The position numbers and the translations under genes are program-made. This document shows, piece after piece, positions 36,397 to 44,791 of a DNA stretch of 64,000 nt; the first letter of the stretch is position 1, and each line of letters starts with the position of its first letter. Under the pieces are notes generated by a model. That model did no database searches. It saw only the letters and a list, made by a program, of their open reading frames with translations, and was not told the DNA's origin. This DNA comes from Ancylobacter sp. TS-1 (GTDB lineage Bacteria > Pseudomonadota > Alphaproteobacteria > Rhizobiales > Xanthobacteraceae), in the NCBI RefSeq assembly GCF_009223885.1, contig NZ_CP045144.1:1922001-1986000 (forward strand), read 5' to 3'.

Positions 36397-37680
36397 TCAT
36401 CTCCCGCGCAGCTGCGCGAGCGCCGCCTCGGCGGCGGCGAGGCCGGTCTCGTGCGCTCCGTGGGCGGTGGAATAGGCGTGCGCCGACACCGCCTCGCCGG
36501 CGAACAGGATGCGCCCGCCGAGCGGGGCGGCATGGGTGGCGGAAAGCCGCGCGCGCACATGGGCGAAGCCCGGCAGCGCGCAGCTATAGGCGCCGCCGAT
36601 CAGCGGGTCGGCGACCCAGCCCGTGGTGGCGAGCCCCACCACATGCTTTTCGATATCGGCGCCGAAGGCATCCTTCAGCGCGGCGAGGCCGAAATCGCGC
36701 ATCGCCGCGGGTCCCGCCGCCACCAGCCGCGCGGCGTTGTCGCCGCCGAGCTGGCCGACGGCCATCGGCGCGCCGAACGGATTGACCACGAAATTGATCG
36801 GGCGCCGGTCGGGGTTCGCCACGTCGATCGTGTCGACATAGGTGGTCGGCGCCACGCCGAAGACGTCGCGGTCGAACAGGAAGGCCACCTTCTCGGCGGT
36901 GCCGAGCGGCAGCGTCTCGAACGCCTCGGCGAGTTCCGCCGGCAGATGCGGCGCGAATGTCAGCCCGCCGCGCGCGATGACGGTGGTCGGCACCGCGACG
37001 ATGGCAAGGCGCGCCTTCAGCGTGCCGCGCGGCGTCTCCAGCGCCACCCCCTCGCCCGACCAGTCGATGCGCGCGACCGGGCAATCGGTGACGACGGCAA
37101 GGTCCGGCGCGCGGCGCGCGGCCAGCGCCTGGATGAGCGCGCCATAGCCCTTCTCCACCGGGCAGTTCTCGCCGGTGTCGGAATAGGCGGCATAGTCGAG
37201 AGCGGAGAGCCGTTCCGGCTCGGCGGCGGAAAGCAGGGTCAGCCAGTGCCGCACCAGCCGGATCCACGGCGCGGCGGGATCGAGCACGGCGCTGGCGGCG
37301 ACGTCGCGCCCCTCCTCGCCAGCCTTGTGGACGACGGCGTAGCCGTGCTGGATCGCCTGCCAGATCGCCTCGCGCTCGGCCTCATTGGCCCAGCGGTCGC
37401 CCAGATAGGTCGCCCGCGCCTGCCGATTGCCGCGCACCATATAGGCAAAGCCCAACTCGTCGGCGGCGGCGCGCAGCGGGTTGACCGAGGCCGAATGCAG
37501 CCAGTGGCAGCCCCGGTCCCAGGCGACGCCGAACGTGTCGGTATCGGTAAAGGCGCGCCCGCCGGTGCGGGCGGCGGCTTCCACCACCAGCACGTCGACG
37601 CCGGACTGGCGCAGCCGCGCCCCGGCAGCAAGACCCGCCGCGCCGGCGCCGACGACGATCACCTCGGGATTGGCACTCAC
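36397..37680 (-). CDS. FAD-dependent amine oxidase family protein
   Basis: This 427-residue flavoprotein begins with the FAD-binding motif VIVVGAGAAGLAAGARL followed by EAAARTGGRAFT, typical of flavin-containing monoamine and polyamine oxidases and related desaturases. The C-terminal GRILFAGEAVSAHAYSTAHGAHETG is the second FAD-contact segment. The start is GTG 37680 (V/M-SANPEV); no suitable ATG lies near. No signal peptide is visible. Substrate is unknown. It lies 22 bp downstream of sspB on the same strand and may be cotranscribed. Confidence 0.87.
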   Translation of the reverse strand: MSANPEVIVVGAGAAGLAAGARLRQSGVDVLVVEAAARTGGRAFTDTDTFGVAWDRGCHWLHSASVNPLRAAADELGFAYMVRGNRQARATYLGDRWANEAEREAIWQAIQHGYAVVHKAGEEGRDVAASAVLDPAAPWIRLVRHWLTLLSAAEPERLSALDYAAYSDTGENCPVEKGYGALIQALAARRAPDLAVVTDCPVARIDWSGEGVALETPRGTLKARLAIVAVPTTVIARGGLTFAPHLPAELAEAFETLPLGTAEKVAFLFDRDVFGVAPTTYVDTIDVANPDRRPINFVVNPFGAPMAVGQLGGDNAARLVAAGPAAMRDFGLAALKDAFGADIEKHVVGLATTGWVADPLIGGAYSCALPGFAHVRARLSATHAAPLGGRILFAGEAVSAHAYSTAHGAHETGLAAAEAALAQLRGR

Positions 37681-37702
37681 GGGTCGCTTCTTCGCTGGAG
37701 GG

Positions 37703-38437
37703 TTATTTCTTGCGGAAGGCGTCGAGGCGCACGACCTGCGCGCCGCCATCCTTTGCGCCGTCATCCTTGCCGGCATTGTCCTTGCCGCCGGCATCCTTGG
37801 CGGCCGCGTCCTTGGGCGCCGTATCCTTGGAAGCGGCTTCCTTGGGCGACGGCTTGCCCTCGCCGGCCGGCGCGGGGCGGGCGGCGCGGGGAGCCGTGGC
37901 GGGAGCCGGCTTCGGCTCGCGGGTGGCGGCAGTGGCCGGCTCGGCCGGACGGGCGGGGGCGCGCGTGGAAGGCACCGAGGTCGGGCGCGCCTCGCCGAGC
38001 ATCGTCACCGGGGAAGGCGTCGGCGCCGGGGCGGGCGGCGTGTCGGAAAGGGAGGCCGGCTCGGCCGCCTCGTCTTCCTCGGCCACCGGCTCGAACTGCA
38101 GCCCGAACTTCACAGACGGGTCGAAGAAGCCCTTGAGCGCGGAAAAGGGAACGTGCAGCCGCTCGGGGATGCCGTTGAAGGACAGACCGACCTCGAAGAA
38201 CGGCTCCGTCACCACAAGGTCCCAGAACTGGTGCTGGAGGACGATGGTCATCTCTTCCGGGTAGCGCTCCTTCAGGCGCGGCGAGAGCCGCACGCCGGCC
38301 GCGCACGTGTCGAAGGAGACATAAAGATGGTGATCGCCCGGCAGGCCGTCGCGGGCCACATCGGTCAGCACGCGGCGGACAACGCCGCGCAAGGCGTCCT
38401 GAACAAGCAGGTCATAGCGGATTAGGTCGACGCTCAT
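37703..38437 (-). CDS. sspB: SspB-family ClpXP adaptor
   Basis: This 244-residue adaptor has the SspB substrate-binding fold at about residues 1-150, including DHHLYVSFDT and EMTIVLQHQFWDLVV. It binds ssrA-tagged proteins and delivers them to ClpXP. A long Pro/Ala-rich linker follows. Residues 199-233 are seven perfect-register pentapeptides of the form K-D/E-x-x-x. The end QVVRLDAFRKK resembles the ClpX-binding tail of SspB. The tmRNA gene that makes the ssrA tag is immediately upstream on the same strand. Confidence 0.92.
   Translation of the reverse strand: MSVDLIRYDLLVQDALRGVVRRVLTDVARDGLPGDHHLYVSFDTCAAGVRLSPRLKERYPEEMTIVLQHQFWDLVVTEPFFEVGLSFNGIPERLHVPFSALKGFFDPSVKFGLQFEPVAEEDEAAEPASLSDTPPAPAPTPSPVTMLGEARPTSVPSTRAPARPAEPATAATREPKPAPATAPRAARPAPAGEGKPSPKEAASKDTAPKDAAAKDAGGKDNAGKDDGAKDGGAQVVRLDAFRKK
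37739..37843. repeat. Seven 15-bp units encoding K-D pentapeptides in SspB
   Basis: Seven consecutive 15-bp units encode KEAAS, KDTAP, KDAAA, KDAGG, KDNAG, KDDGA and KDGGA. The units are diverged at the DNA level but keep the AAG-GAY start in register, so the repeat is old or selected for composition. It forms the linker just before the C-terminal ClpX-binding tail. Confidence 0.9.
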
Positions 38438-38544
38438 GCCGGCAATGAACCCGATTCCGGTCCCGGCCGCCAGCCGGTCAGGTGAGGAAAGTGCAGGCTT
38501 CTGTTGCCAGGTGCCTGCGAACCCCGCCTCACGGTGCTACCCGC

Positions 38545-38800
38545 TTGGACTTATTTTCCGTAGATCAAACCGCTCACGCGGCCTGAGCAACCGGAGCATA
38601 GTTGTCGTTGGCAACTATATGTTTGGTCCGATGACGGCGGTACCATGCCGGGCGAAAGAAGACCCTTTACGCTCTCGTCGATCCTGTTTCGCCCCCGCCG
38701 CAGCCCACCCTTCGATGGGCTCCGGTGGAGGCGCCGGGTACTGCCCCCGGGTCCGAAGAGTTTATTCCGATGTCCGTTTATCGCCATAGCCGACTTGCGC
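38545..38800 (-). ncRNA. ssrA: Transfer-messenger RNA, circularly permuted two-piece type
   Basis: Read on the minus strand, the acceptor piece comes first, ending in CGCCTCC-ACC (3' end near 38724-38726). A short hairpin-forming spacer follows. The coding piece begins GGGGGCGAAACAGGATCGAC at 38696, and GGGGGCG pairs with CGCCTCC to form the acceptor stem. The tag reading frame at 38574-38612 encodes ANDNYAPVAQAA and a TGA stop. This order, acceptor before coding, is the permuted alphaproteobacterial form that is processed into two RNAs. It rescues stalled ribosomes and tags products for ClpXP. The outer boundaries are approximate. Nothing else is seen in the 475-bp gap. Confidence 0.93.
38574..38612 (-). 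other. tmRNA proteolysis tag frame
   Basis: Thirteen codons on the minus strand read ANDNYAPVAQAA followed by TGA. The terminal hydrophobic/alanine residues are the ClpX degron, and the N-terminal half is the region bound by SspB. The exact resume codon is taken from the usual position of the family. Confidence 0.92.
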
Positions 38801-38912
38801 CGGCAGATCGAATATAGGGGTTCCCCGGCCCGGTTGGAAGGGGGCGCGCGCCCCTTCCCCCGATCCCGGCAAAATGCGGCGCCCCCGCGCCCGGCGGCTC
38901 ACGCCGGCACGC

Positions 38913-39230
38913 TCACGCCTCCGTCTGGTCGCCATACTGGAGATGCTCGATCGGCTTGTTGCCGCCGACCGTGCCGTGCAGCTTCTCCTCGAGCGCGATA
39001 ATCCTGGCGCGCAGGGCCTCCAGGACGATCTGGCGCATCAGATCATAGTCGAGCCGCACGGAGGAATGGGCGCTGCGCAGCGCCTGCCCCTGGCGCAGCA
39101 CGAGCGAGGGCACGGTGTGCGCATGCTCGACCGTGAAGTCGAGCGGATGCGTCGCGTCCTTCTCCAGCAGGTTGAGATGCATGCGCAGGCGGTGATGCTC
39201 GGTGTGCAGGGCGTCGATACTGTCGGTCAT
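38913..39230 (-). CDS. Conserved-looking small helical protein, unknown
   Basis: This 105-residue protein starts MTDSIDALHTEHHRLRMHLN. It is rich in His, Leu and Arg with two long predicted helices (SVRLDYDLMRQIVLEALRARIIALEEKL), and it ends IEHLQYGDQTEA. It has no signal peptide or membrane segment. The N-terminal HTEHHRL pattern vaguely recalls a haemerythrin-like or coiled-coil element, but I cannot assign a family. The ATG has a GGAGACC-like upstream element. Codon use matches the chromosome. Confidence 0.65.
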   Translation of the reverse strand: MTDSIDALHTEHHRLRMHLNLLEKDATHPLDFTVEHAHTVPSLVLRQGQALRSAHSSVRLDYDLMRQIVLEALRARIIALEEKLHGTVGGNKPIEHLQYGDQTEA

Positions 39231-39509
39231 GATGGTCTCCCTCCGTCGTGCCTCGCACGACAACGAGCCGGAGGCGCCGAAGTTCCCATGATACCGCCAC
39301 AGGCGCGGCTCCCGCCCGTCGGAAAGGCATCGAACGGCCGCGCCCCCGGCCCGCCGCGAAATGACCCCGGAAATGCCCCGGCCGGCACGGGAACGCCGGC
39401 GCCGCCCGGCCGTTGGGTTGGTCAGGCCGCCTGGCGTCGCCGGCGGCATGGGGTGCAGCCCGGCGGACATTCCGCCGTCGGCTGCGGGGCGGACGGAAGG
39501 AGACATGTC

Positions 39510-39944
39510 ATGAACTCTGCCAAGACGCTTGTAGGAGGGTCGTCCGCGTTCCGGACCCTCGGCATTGCCGCCCTGCTCGGCGCCGCCACGCTCGCCTCCC
39601 CCGCCTCGGCGCAGGAGGTCTATCTGCGCGGACCCGGCCCCCTGCCGCCGGGAACGGTGATCATCGAGGAGCCTGGCTATGGCCCCGGCTATCTGCCGCC
39701 CGGCGGTCACGTCATCGTGCGGGAGGCCCCGCCCCGCGTGCTGGTGCCCGAGGCGCCCGAGCGCGTCATCGTGACCGATCCGATGGGCGGCCCCTATGCC
39801 CGCGAGGTCTATGTCCGCCGCCCCGCGCCGCCCGAGGCGGTGCCGGACGGCTATTATGACGACGCCCCCTTCGGCGGCGACTGCCGCACGGTGGAGCGCG
39901 AATCCCGCTCCGGCCTCGTCACGGTGAGCACGGTCTGCGACTGA
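39510..39944 (+). CDS. Small exported Pro/Gly/Tyr-rich protein
   Basis: This 144-residue protein has a signal peptide (FRTLGIAALLGAATLASPASA) and then a proline- and glycine-rich body with tyrosines (PGYGPGYLPPGGHVIV, YVRRPAPPEA). It ends with a short domain containing two cysteines (GDCRTVERES and VSTVCD) that could form a disulfide. Such proteins are common in Hyphomicrobiales envelopes and have no known role. A GGAAGGAGA ribosome-binding site precedes ATG 39510. Confidence 0.75.
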   Translation: MNSAKTLVGGSSAFRTLGIAALLGAATLASPASAQEVYLRGPGPLPPGTVIIEEPGYGPGYLPPGGHVIVREAPPRVLVPEAPERVIVTDPMGGPYAREVYVRRPAPPEAVPDGYYDDAPFGGDCRTVERESRSGLVTVSTVCD

Positions 39945-40053
39945 CGCGCGCGGCGCATAATCTGTCGAAAGGTCGGAGCCCGGCGGGCGGGGCTGATGCA
40001 CCGCCCGCCGGGCAATGCTATATCTAGTAGCCAGACAGCCGGCGGGACGGAAC

Positions 40054-40848
40054 ATGCGGCAATATCACGAGCTTCTGGAACGGGTGCTGCGCGAGGGCAC
40101 GCGCAAGGAGGACCGCACCGGCACGGGCACGCTGTCCGTGTTCGGCCATCAGATGCGCTTCGACCTCGCGGAAGGCTTTCCGCTCGTCACCACCAAGAAG
40201 CTGCATCTGCGCTCCATCGTCCACGAATTGCTGTGGTTCCTCGCCGGCGACACCAACATCGCCTATCTCAAGGCCAACGGCGTCTCGATCTGGGACGAGT
40301 GGGCGGACGCCAACGGCGATCTCGGCCCGGTCTATGGCCACCAGTGGCGCTCCTGGCCGGACGGGCGCGGCGGCGTGATCGACCAGATCGCGCAGGTCGT
40401 CGCCGACATACGCCGCAACCCGGATTCGCGCCGGCTGATCGTCTCCGCCTGGAACCCCGCCGACGTGCCGCAGATGGCGCTGCCGCCCTGCCACTGCCTG
40501 TTCCAGTTCTACGTGCTGGACGGCAGGCTCTCCTGCCAGCTCTACCAGCGCTCGGCCGACATCTTCCTCGGCGTGCCGTTCAACATCGCCTCCTATGCGC
40601 TGCTCACCCATATGGTGGCGCAGGTCAGCGGCCTGAAGCCGGGCGACTTCGTGCACACATTCGGCGACGCCCACATCTATTCGAACCATGTCGAGCAGGT
40701 GCACGAGCAGCTCTCGCGCGCCCCGCGCGCCCTGCCGACCCTGAGGCTCAACCCGGCCGTGGACGACCTGTTCGCCTTCCGCTTCGAGGACATCGCGGTG
40801 GAAGGCTACGACCCCCACCCCGCCATCAGGGCGCCGGTGGCGGTGTAG
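40054..40848 (+). CDS. thyA: Thymidylate synthase
   Basis: This 264-residue ThyA converts dUMP to dTMP using methylenetetrahydrofolate and leaves dihydrofolate for FolA. The start [20 protein letters not shown] matches the E. coli N-terminus, so ATG 40054 is preferred over an upstream in-frame ATG. The catalytic cysteine is in [13 protein letters not shown] at about residue 146, and the dUMP-contacting [20 protein letters not shown] is intact. In many relatives folA follows directly; here a GNAT gene follows and the only folA is at 35.6-36.2 kb on the other strand. Confidence 0.97.
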   Translation: MRQYHELLERVLREGTRKEDRTGTGTLSVFGHQMRFDLAEGFPLVTTKKLHLRSIVHELLWFLAGDTNIAYLKANGVSIWDEWADANGDLGPVYGHQWRSWPDGRGGVIDQIAQVVADIRRNPDSRRLIVSAWNPADVPQMALPPCHCLFQFYVLDGRLSCQLYQRSADIFLGVPFNIASYALLTHMVAQVSGLKPGDFVHTFGDAHIYSNHVEQVHEQLSRAPRALPTLRLNPAVDDLFAFRFEDIAVEGYDPHPAIRAPVAV

Positions 40849-40950
40849 ACACCACTCCGCCCCAACCGAACGCCGTCGTCCCGAGGCGCTCGCGCAGCGA
40901 GCCTCGAAGGATGACGCCGCTCGATATGAACGCACAACGGAACGTCGCCC

Positions 40951-41430
40951 ATGTCCCTCGCCCTCCGCCCCGCCCGGCCCGAAGACGCCGCACTCATCCT
41001 CGCCTTCGTGCGCGAGCTTGCCGACTACGAGAAACTGCTGCACGAGGTGGAGGCGACGGAGGACGATATCGCCCGCGACCTGTTCGGGCCGAACCCCCGC
41101 GTGTTCTGCGACATCGCCGAATGGGACGGGCAGGCGGCCGGCTTCGCGCTGTGGTTCTACAACTACTCCACCTTCCGCGGCCGGCACGGCATCTATCTCG
41201 AGGACCTCTATGTGAGCCCCGCCTTCCGCGGACGCGGCATCGCGAAGGCGCTGATGCGGAACCTCGCCCGCCGCTGCATCGCGGAGGGGCTCGGCCGCTT
41301 CGAATGGTGGGTGCTCGACTGGAACGAGCCGGCCATCCGCTTCTACCGCTCGATCGGCGCGCGGCCGATGGACGCCTGGACGGTGCAGCGCGTCACCGGC
41401 GAGGCGCTGGCGACACTGGCGGAAGGCTAA
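40951..41430 (+). CDS. GNAT N-acetyltransferase, diamine-acetyltransferase-like
   Basis: This 159-residue protein has a complete GNAT fold: RPARPEDAALILAFVREL at the start, IYLEDLYVSPAFRGRGIAKA with the acetyl-CoA loop RGRGIA at about residue 93, and WVLDWNEPAIRFYRSIGA. The EDLYV/FRGRG pattern resembles spermidine/diamine N-acetyltransferases, but the acceptor is not proven. It is on the same strand as thyA, 102 bp downstream. Confidence 0.9.
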   Translation: MSLALRPARPEDAALILAFVRELADYEKLLHEVEATEDDIARDLFGPNPRVFCDIAEWDGQAAGFALWFYNYSTFRGRHGIYLEDLYVSPAFRGRGIAKALMRNLARRCIAEGLGRFEWWVLDWNEPAIRFYRSIGARPMDAWTVQRVTGEALATLAEG

Positions 41431-41455
41431 GCCAGCCGGCAACGGACCGCTGGCA

Positions 41456-41484
41456 TGAAAAAGCCGCCGGCGCGGGCCGGCGGC
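41456..41484 (-). terminator. Terminator downstream of the Spy-like gene
   Basis: The 9-bp arms GCCGCCGGC and GCCGGCGGC are followed on the minus strand by five T residues (plus-strand AAAAA at 41458-41462). It lies about 95 bp past the Spy-like stop and also just after the convergent GNAT gene. Confidence 0.75.
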
Positions 41485-41577
41485 AAAGGTTCGGGCGGCA
41501 AAAGTGCTGACGCAACGCCCGTGGGGTCCGGGAGAGCGAGCCCGGCGGACCGGGCTCGCGGAAGCGGTCGGCGTCGC

Positions 41578-42192
41578 TCAGAGCGGCTCGCCCTGCGGGC
41601 CGGGCATGCCGGGGCCGCCGGGAGGCGGCAGGCGGTGATGCACCGGGCCGCCATCCGGGCCGGGACCCGGCCGGCCGGGGCCGAAGCGGTGCGGGCCGCG
41701 CTCGTGCCGGTCGCCGGCAAAGGCCATGTGCGGATGCTCGGCCTGCTTGAACAGGATGGCGAAGCGCCGCTTCTGCGCCTCGTCGAGGCTCTGGTAGAGC
41801 GGGGCCGCCGCATCGGCGAGCTTCTTCAGCGTCTCGCCGCGCTCCAGCAGGCCGTCGGCACGCTCCTGCAGGCGCTGGATCACGTCCGGGCGCTCGCCCT
41901 TCCGGCGTTCGGCCTTGTCGGCCCGGCGCTCGGCGCGGTGGTCGATACGCTCCTGCGCGTCCTCGCGCAGCGCGCTCTCCAGCGCCGGCCACAGCTTCTC
42001 CTGGTCGGTGTTCAGGCGCAGCCCGGCCTTCAGCGCGGCGATGCGCGCATCGCTCATGGCGCCGGCGAACTCGGCCATCTGTTCGGGGCTCGGGCGGGGG
42101 CGTTCGCCGGCCCGGAATTCCGGCGCGGCGATACCGAAAGTAACGCTGGCGAGCAGCGCGGCGGCAGTGGCGGCGATAATCGTACGCTTCAT
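41578..42192 (-). CDS. Spy/CpxP-like periplasmic LTXXQ protein
   Basis: This 204-residue protein has a signal peptide (MKRTIIAATAAALLASVTFGIA) followed by a charged helical domain with GLRLNTDQEKLWPALE and SLDEAQKRRFAILFKQ, the two LTXXQ-like motifs of the Spy/CpxP family of ATP-independent periplasmic chaperones or stress sensors. The C-terminal 40 residues are Pro/Gly/His-rich. ATG 42192 is preferred because ACGGAG sits at the right distance; ATG 42201 would overlap that element. A perfect inverted repeat lies upstream. Confidence 0.82.
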   Translation of the reverse strand: MKRTIIAATAAALLASVTFGIAAPEFRAGERPRPSPEQMAEFAGAMSDARIAALKAGLRLNTDQEKLWPALESALREDAQERIDHRAERRADKAERRKGERPDVIQRLQERADGLLERGETLKKLADAAAPLYQSLDEAQKRRFAILFKQAEHPHMAFAGDRHERGPHRFGPGRPGPGPDGGPVHHRLPPPGGPGMPGPQGEPL

Positions 42193-42265
42193 CGGCCTCA
42201 TCTCCGTTAAGAAGTGAGGCCGATGGTGGAGCGAATACGGACGAAGCTCAAATGAAACTTCTGTA

Positions 42266-42316
42266 ATGAACCTGAATGACTTTCAGAAACAAAGATGAAT
42301 AGCCATTCAGGTTCAT
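42266..42316. repeat. Perfect 13-bp inverted repeat upstream of the Spy-like gene
   Basis: The arms ATGAACCTGAATG (42266-42278) and CATTCAGGTTCAT (42304-42316) are perfect complements separated by 25 bp in an AT-rich 130-bp gap between fumC and the Spy-like gene. There is no T run, so it does not look like a terminator. Two operator half-sites for a regulator of the Spy-like gene are possible. Confidence 0.8.
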
Positions 42317-42325
42317 GAATATCCA

Positions 42326-43717
42326 TTAACCCGGAGAAATCATCTTCTCCGGGCGAACGACGGCATCGAACTCCTCATTCGTCACATAACCGCCGCCGAC
42401 AGCTTCGTCGCGCAGCGTGGTGCCGTTCTTGTGCGCGGTCTTGGCGATCTTGGCAGCGTTGTCGTAACCGATCTTCGGCGCCAGCGCGGTGACCAGCATG
42501 AGCGAGCGCTCCAGCGCCGCCTTGATGTTGTCCTCGCGCGGCACGATGCCGACGACGCAATTGTCGGTGAAACTCACCGCCGCGTCCGACAGCAAACGGA
42601 CAGACTGCAGGAAGTTATATGCCATCACCGGATTATAGACATTGAGCTCGAAGTGACCCTGACTGCCGGCGAAGCCGAGCGCGGCGTTGTTGCCGAACAC
42701 CTGCACGCAGACCTGGGTGAGCGCTTCGCACTGGGTCGGGTTCACCTTGCCCGGCATGATCGAGGAGCCGGGTTCGTTCTCCGGCAGGGAAAGCTCGCCG
42801 AGGCCCGAGCGCGGGCCCGAGCCGAGCAGGCGGATGTCGTTGGCGATCTTGAACAGCGACACCGCCACCGTGTTGATCGCCCCGTGCGAGAACACCATGG
42901 CGTCATGGGCGGCCAGCGCCTCGAACTTGTTCGGCGCCGAGGTGAAGGGCAGGCCGGTGATGGCGGCGATCTTCTCGGCCACCTTCTCGGCGAAACCGAT
43001 CGGCGCGTTGAGCCCGGTGCCGACCGCCGTGCCACCCTGGGCGAGTTCCATCAGCCGCGGCAGGGTCAGCTCGATCCGCTCGATGCCGGTCGCCACCTGC
43101 TGGGTGTAGCCGGAGAATTCCTGACCCAGCGTCAGCGGCGTCGCGTCCTGGGTATGGGTGCGGCCGATCTTGATGATGTGCTCCCACGCCCTCGCCTTGG
43201 CGGCGAGCGCGTCGCGCAGCTTCGCCAGCGCGGGCAGCAGCGCGTGCACGATCTCCACCGCCGCGGCGACATGCATCGCCGTCGGATAGGTGTCGTTGGA
43301 CGACTGGCTCATATTGACGTGGTCGTTCGGGTGGACCGGCTTCTTGGAGCCCTTCACCCCGCCGAGCATCTCGATGGCGCGGTTCGAGATGACCTCGTTG
43401 GCGTTCATGTTCGACTGCGTGCCCGAGCCGGTTTGCCAGACCGAGAGCGGGAAATGCGCGTCGAGCTTGCCGTCGATCACTTCCTGCGCCGCCTTCACCA
43501 CCGCGTCGGCGATGGCCGGGTCGAGATGGCCGAGCTCTCGGTTGGTCTCCGCCGCCGCCCGCTTGATGACGCCGAGCGCGCGGACCACCGGCAGCGGCTG
43601 CTTCTCCCAGCCGATCTTGAAATTGCCGAGCGAGCGCTGCGCCTGCGCGCCCCAGTACTTGTCGTCCTCCACCTCGATTGGACCGAACGTGTCGGTTTCG
43701 ATGCGGGTGTTGCTCAT
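42326..43717 (-). CDS. fumC: Class II fumarate hydratase
   Basis: This 463-residue iron-independent fumarase interconverts fumarate and malate in the TCA cycle. It has the superfamily signature [17 protein letters not shown] at about residues 317-333, the substrate-binding [14 protein letters not shown] at about 98 and the [11 protein letters not shown] segment near 140. Length and start ([16 protein letters not shown]) are normal. Confidence 0.97.
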   Translation of the reverse strand: MSNTRIETDTFGPIEVEDDKYWGAQAQRSLGNFKIGWEKQPLPVVRALGVIKRAAAETNRELGHLDPAIADAVVKAAQEVIDGKLDAHFPLSVWQTGSGTQSNMNANEVISNRAIEMLGGVKGSKKPVHPNDHVNMSQSSNDTYPTAMHVAAAVEIVHALLPALAKLRDALAAKARAWEHIIKIGRTHTQDATPLTLGQEFSGYTQQVATGIERIELTLPRLMELAQGGTAVGTGLNAPIGFAEKVAEKIAAITGLPFTSAPNKFEALAAHDAMVFSHGAINTVAVSLFKIANDIRLLGSGPRSGLGELSLPENEPGSSIMPGKVNPTQCEALTQVCVQVFGNNAALGFAGSQGHFELNVYNPVMAYNFLQSVRLLSDAAVSFTDNCVVGIVPREDNIKAALERSLMLVTALAPKIGYDNAAKIAKTAHKNGTTLRDEAVGGGYVTNEEFDAVVRPEKMISPG

Positions 43718-44146
43718 CGTCAGAACCTTTCGGGATCGGGCGCCCAGGGACCGTGCCGACGACCGGCCGACGAGGCGGGACGCCGCTCGTGCGCGGCCGG
43801 TTTAGCACGCGTGCCCGCGCGGGAAAATGCGACCTCGGGCGGCCCCGCCGCCGCCCTGCCGACACAATCGCTGCGATCACGAACGCGTGATGATCGCGGT
43901 TGTGATCCACCGGCGACCTCGTGCGTAAAACGAGATGTTGCTTTGCAGCGCGTTTTTCGCCATCGCTACCGGTACGATTTCAATGTGAAATTTATCGACC
44001 GAACAAGATTAGACCAACTGGTCCGAACATAACGTATTGTACGAGAATACCTAATTTCTGCCGACTTTGGCGCGTAGCAAGATGACCGGCCTGATTGAGC
44101 AGCATGATCGGTTGGTTGTGCCGCTCCAACCCGGGAGCGAATGCTG
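43718..44146. other. Divergent intergenic region fumC/DUF4169
   Basis: In this 429-bp gap, the half from about 43920 to 44140 is less GC-rich than its surroundings. It contains a small palindrome at 44012-44023 and several AT-rich hexamers. I see no gene; promoters for both divergent genes are expected here but cannot be pinned down. Confidence 0.4.
44012..44023. promoter_or_regulatory. Operator-like palindrome
   Basis: GACCA-AC-TGGTC is a perfect 5-bp-arm palindrome within TTAGACCAACTGGTCCGAAC, a form often bound by TetR-type repressors. It lies 135 bp before DUF4169. No TetR gene is adjacent, so this is tentative. Confidence 0.3.
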
Positions 44147-44335
44147 ATGTCGGATATCGTAAATCTCAATCGGTACCGTAAGCGCCGCGTGCGTGAGCAG
44201 GCGGAACAAAGTGCCGCCGCCCGGCGTTTGGAGTTTGGCCGGTCGAAGTCTCAACGCGAGTTGGAGGCCTCCACTGAGCGTCTGCAGAAAAACTCGCTCG
44301 ACGGACATAGGCGCATACGAGAGGACGACACATGA
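44147..44335 (+). CDS. DUF4169 family protein
   Basis: This 62-residue basic and charged protein starts MSDIVNLNRYRKRRVREQAE, the DUF4169 signature, and continues as a single helix rich in Arg, Gln and Glu. Function is unknown. ATG 44147 is preferred with GGGAG upstream; ATG 44141 would add two residues. Its stop overlaps the start of the ribbon-helix-helix gene, so the two are probably translated together, as in related genomes. Confidence 0.87.
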   Translation: MSDIVNLNRYRKRRVREQAEQSAAARRLEFGRSKSQRELEASTERLQKNSLDGHRRIREDDT

Positions 44336-44610
44336 AGAGCCCCGTGGTTAAGCGGTCGATTGTAATTGCTGGGCACAAGACAAGCGTCAGCCTGGAAGAC
44401 CAGTTCTGGGACGCGCTGAAGGAAATTGCCGCCAACCGGCGCAGCACCCTCTCCGAGATCGTTGCCTCGATCGATTCCGGGCGCAACCAGGGCAACCTTT
44501 CCTCGGCCATTCGCCTGTATGTGCTGGCCCATTATCGCGGCCAGTCGGGCGGGCGCGACAATCTGGACGCGATGGATCGCCCCACTTCCGCGCGCTCTAC
44601 CGTTGCGTAA
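44332..44610 (+). CDS. Ribbon-helix-helix domain protein
   Basis: This 92-residue protein starts MKSPVVKRSIVIAGHKTSVS, a beta-strand segment, followed by LEDQFWDALKEIAANRRSTLSEIVASID, a ribbon-helix-helix DNA-binding fold of the RHH_4 type. The C-terminal SAIRLYVLAHYRGQ is conserved in the family. It overlaps DUF4169 by four bases (ATGA). The target is unknown; autoregulation of this pair is possible. Confidence 0.88.
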   Translation: MKSPVVKRSIVIAGHKTSVSLEDQFWDALKEIAANRRSTLSEIVASIDSGRNQGNLSSAIRLYVLAHYRGQSGGRDNLDAMDRPTSARSTVA

Positions 44611-44647
44611 GCCCCCCACGTCGCCCATATCGGAAAACGGCGGCGCG

Positions 44648-44675
44648 TTGTAACCGGATGCCTCGTCACCTATAA
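44648..44675 (+). promoter_or_regulatory. Putative promoter for hflK
   Basis: TTGTAA at 44648-44653 is followed after 16 bp by CTATAA at 44670-44675, about 115 bp before the hflK ATG and after the RHH gene stop. Both hexamers are close to the sigma70 consensus. Confidence 0.45.
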
Positions 44676-44791
44676 CCGCCTCGCCGCGTCTTTCGCACGG
44701 AGGGGTGCGGCTTTTACTGCACGGGGACGTCCGGGGGTTCTGCGCATGCGGGCCCGGGCCTTGCCGGGCGCGCAAACGGAGTGGGCGCGGA

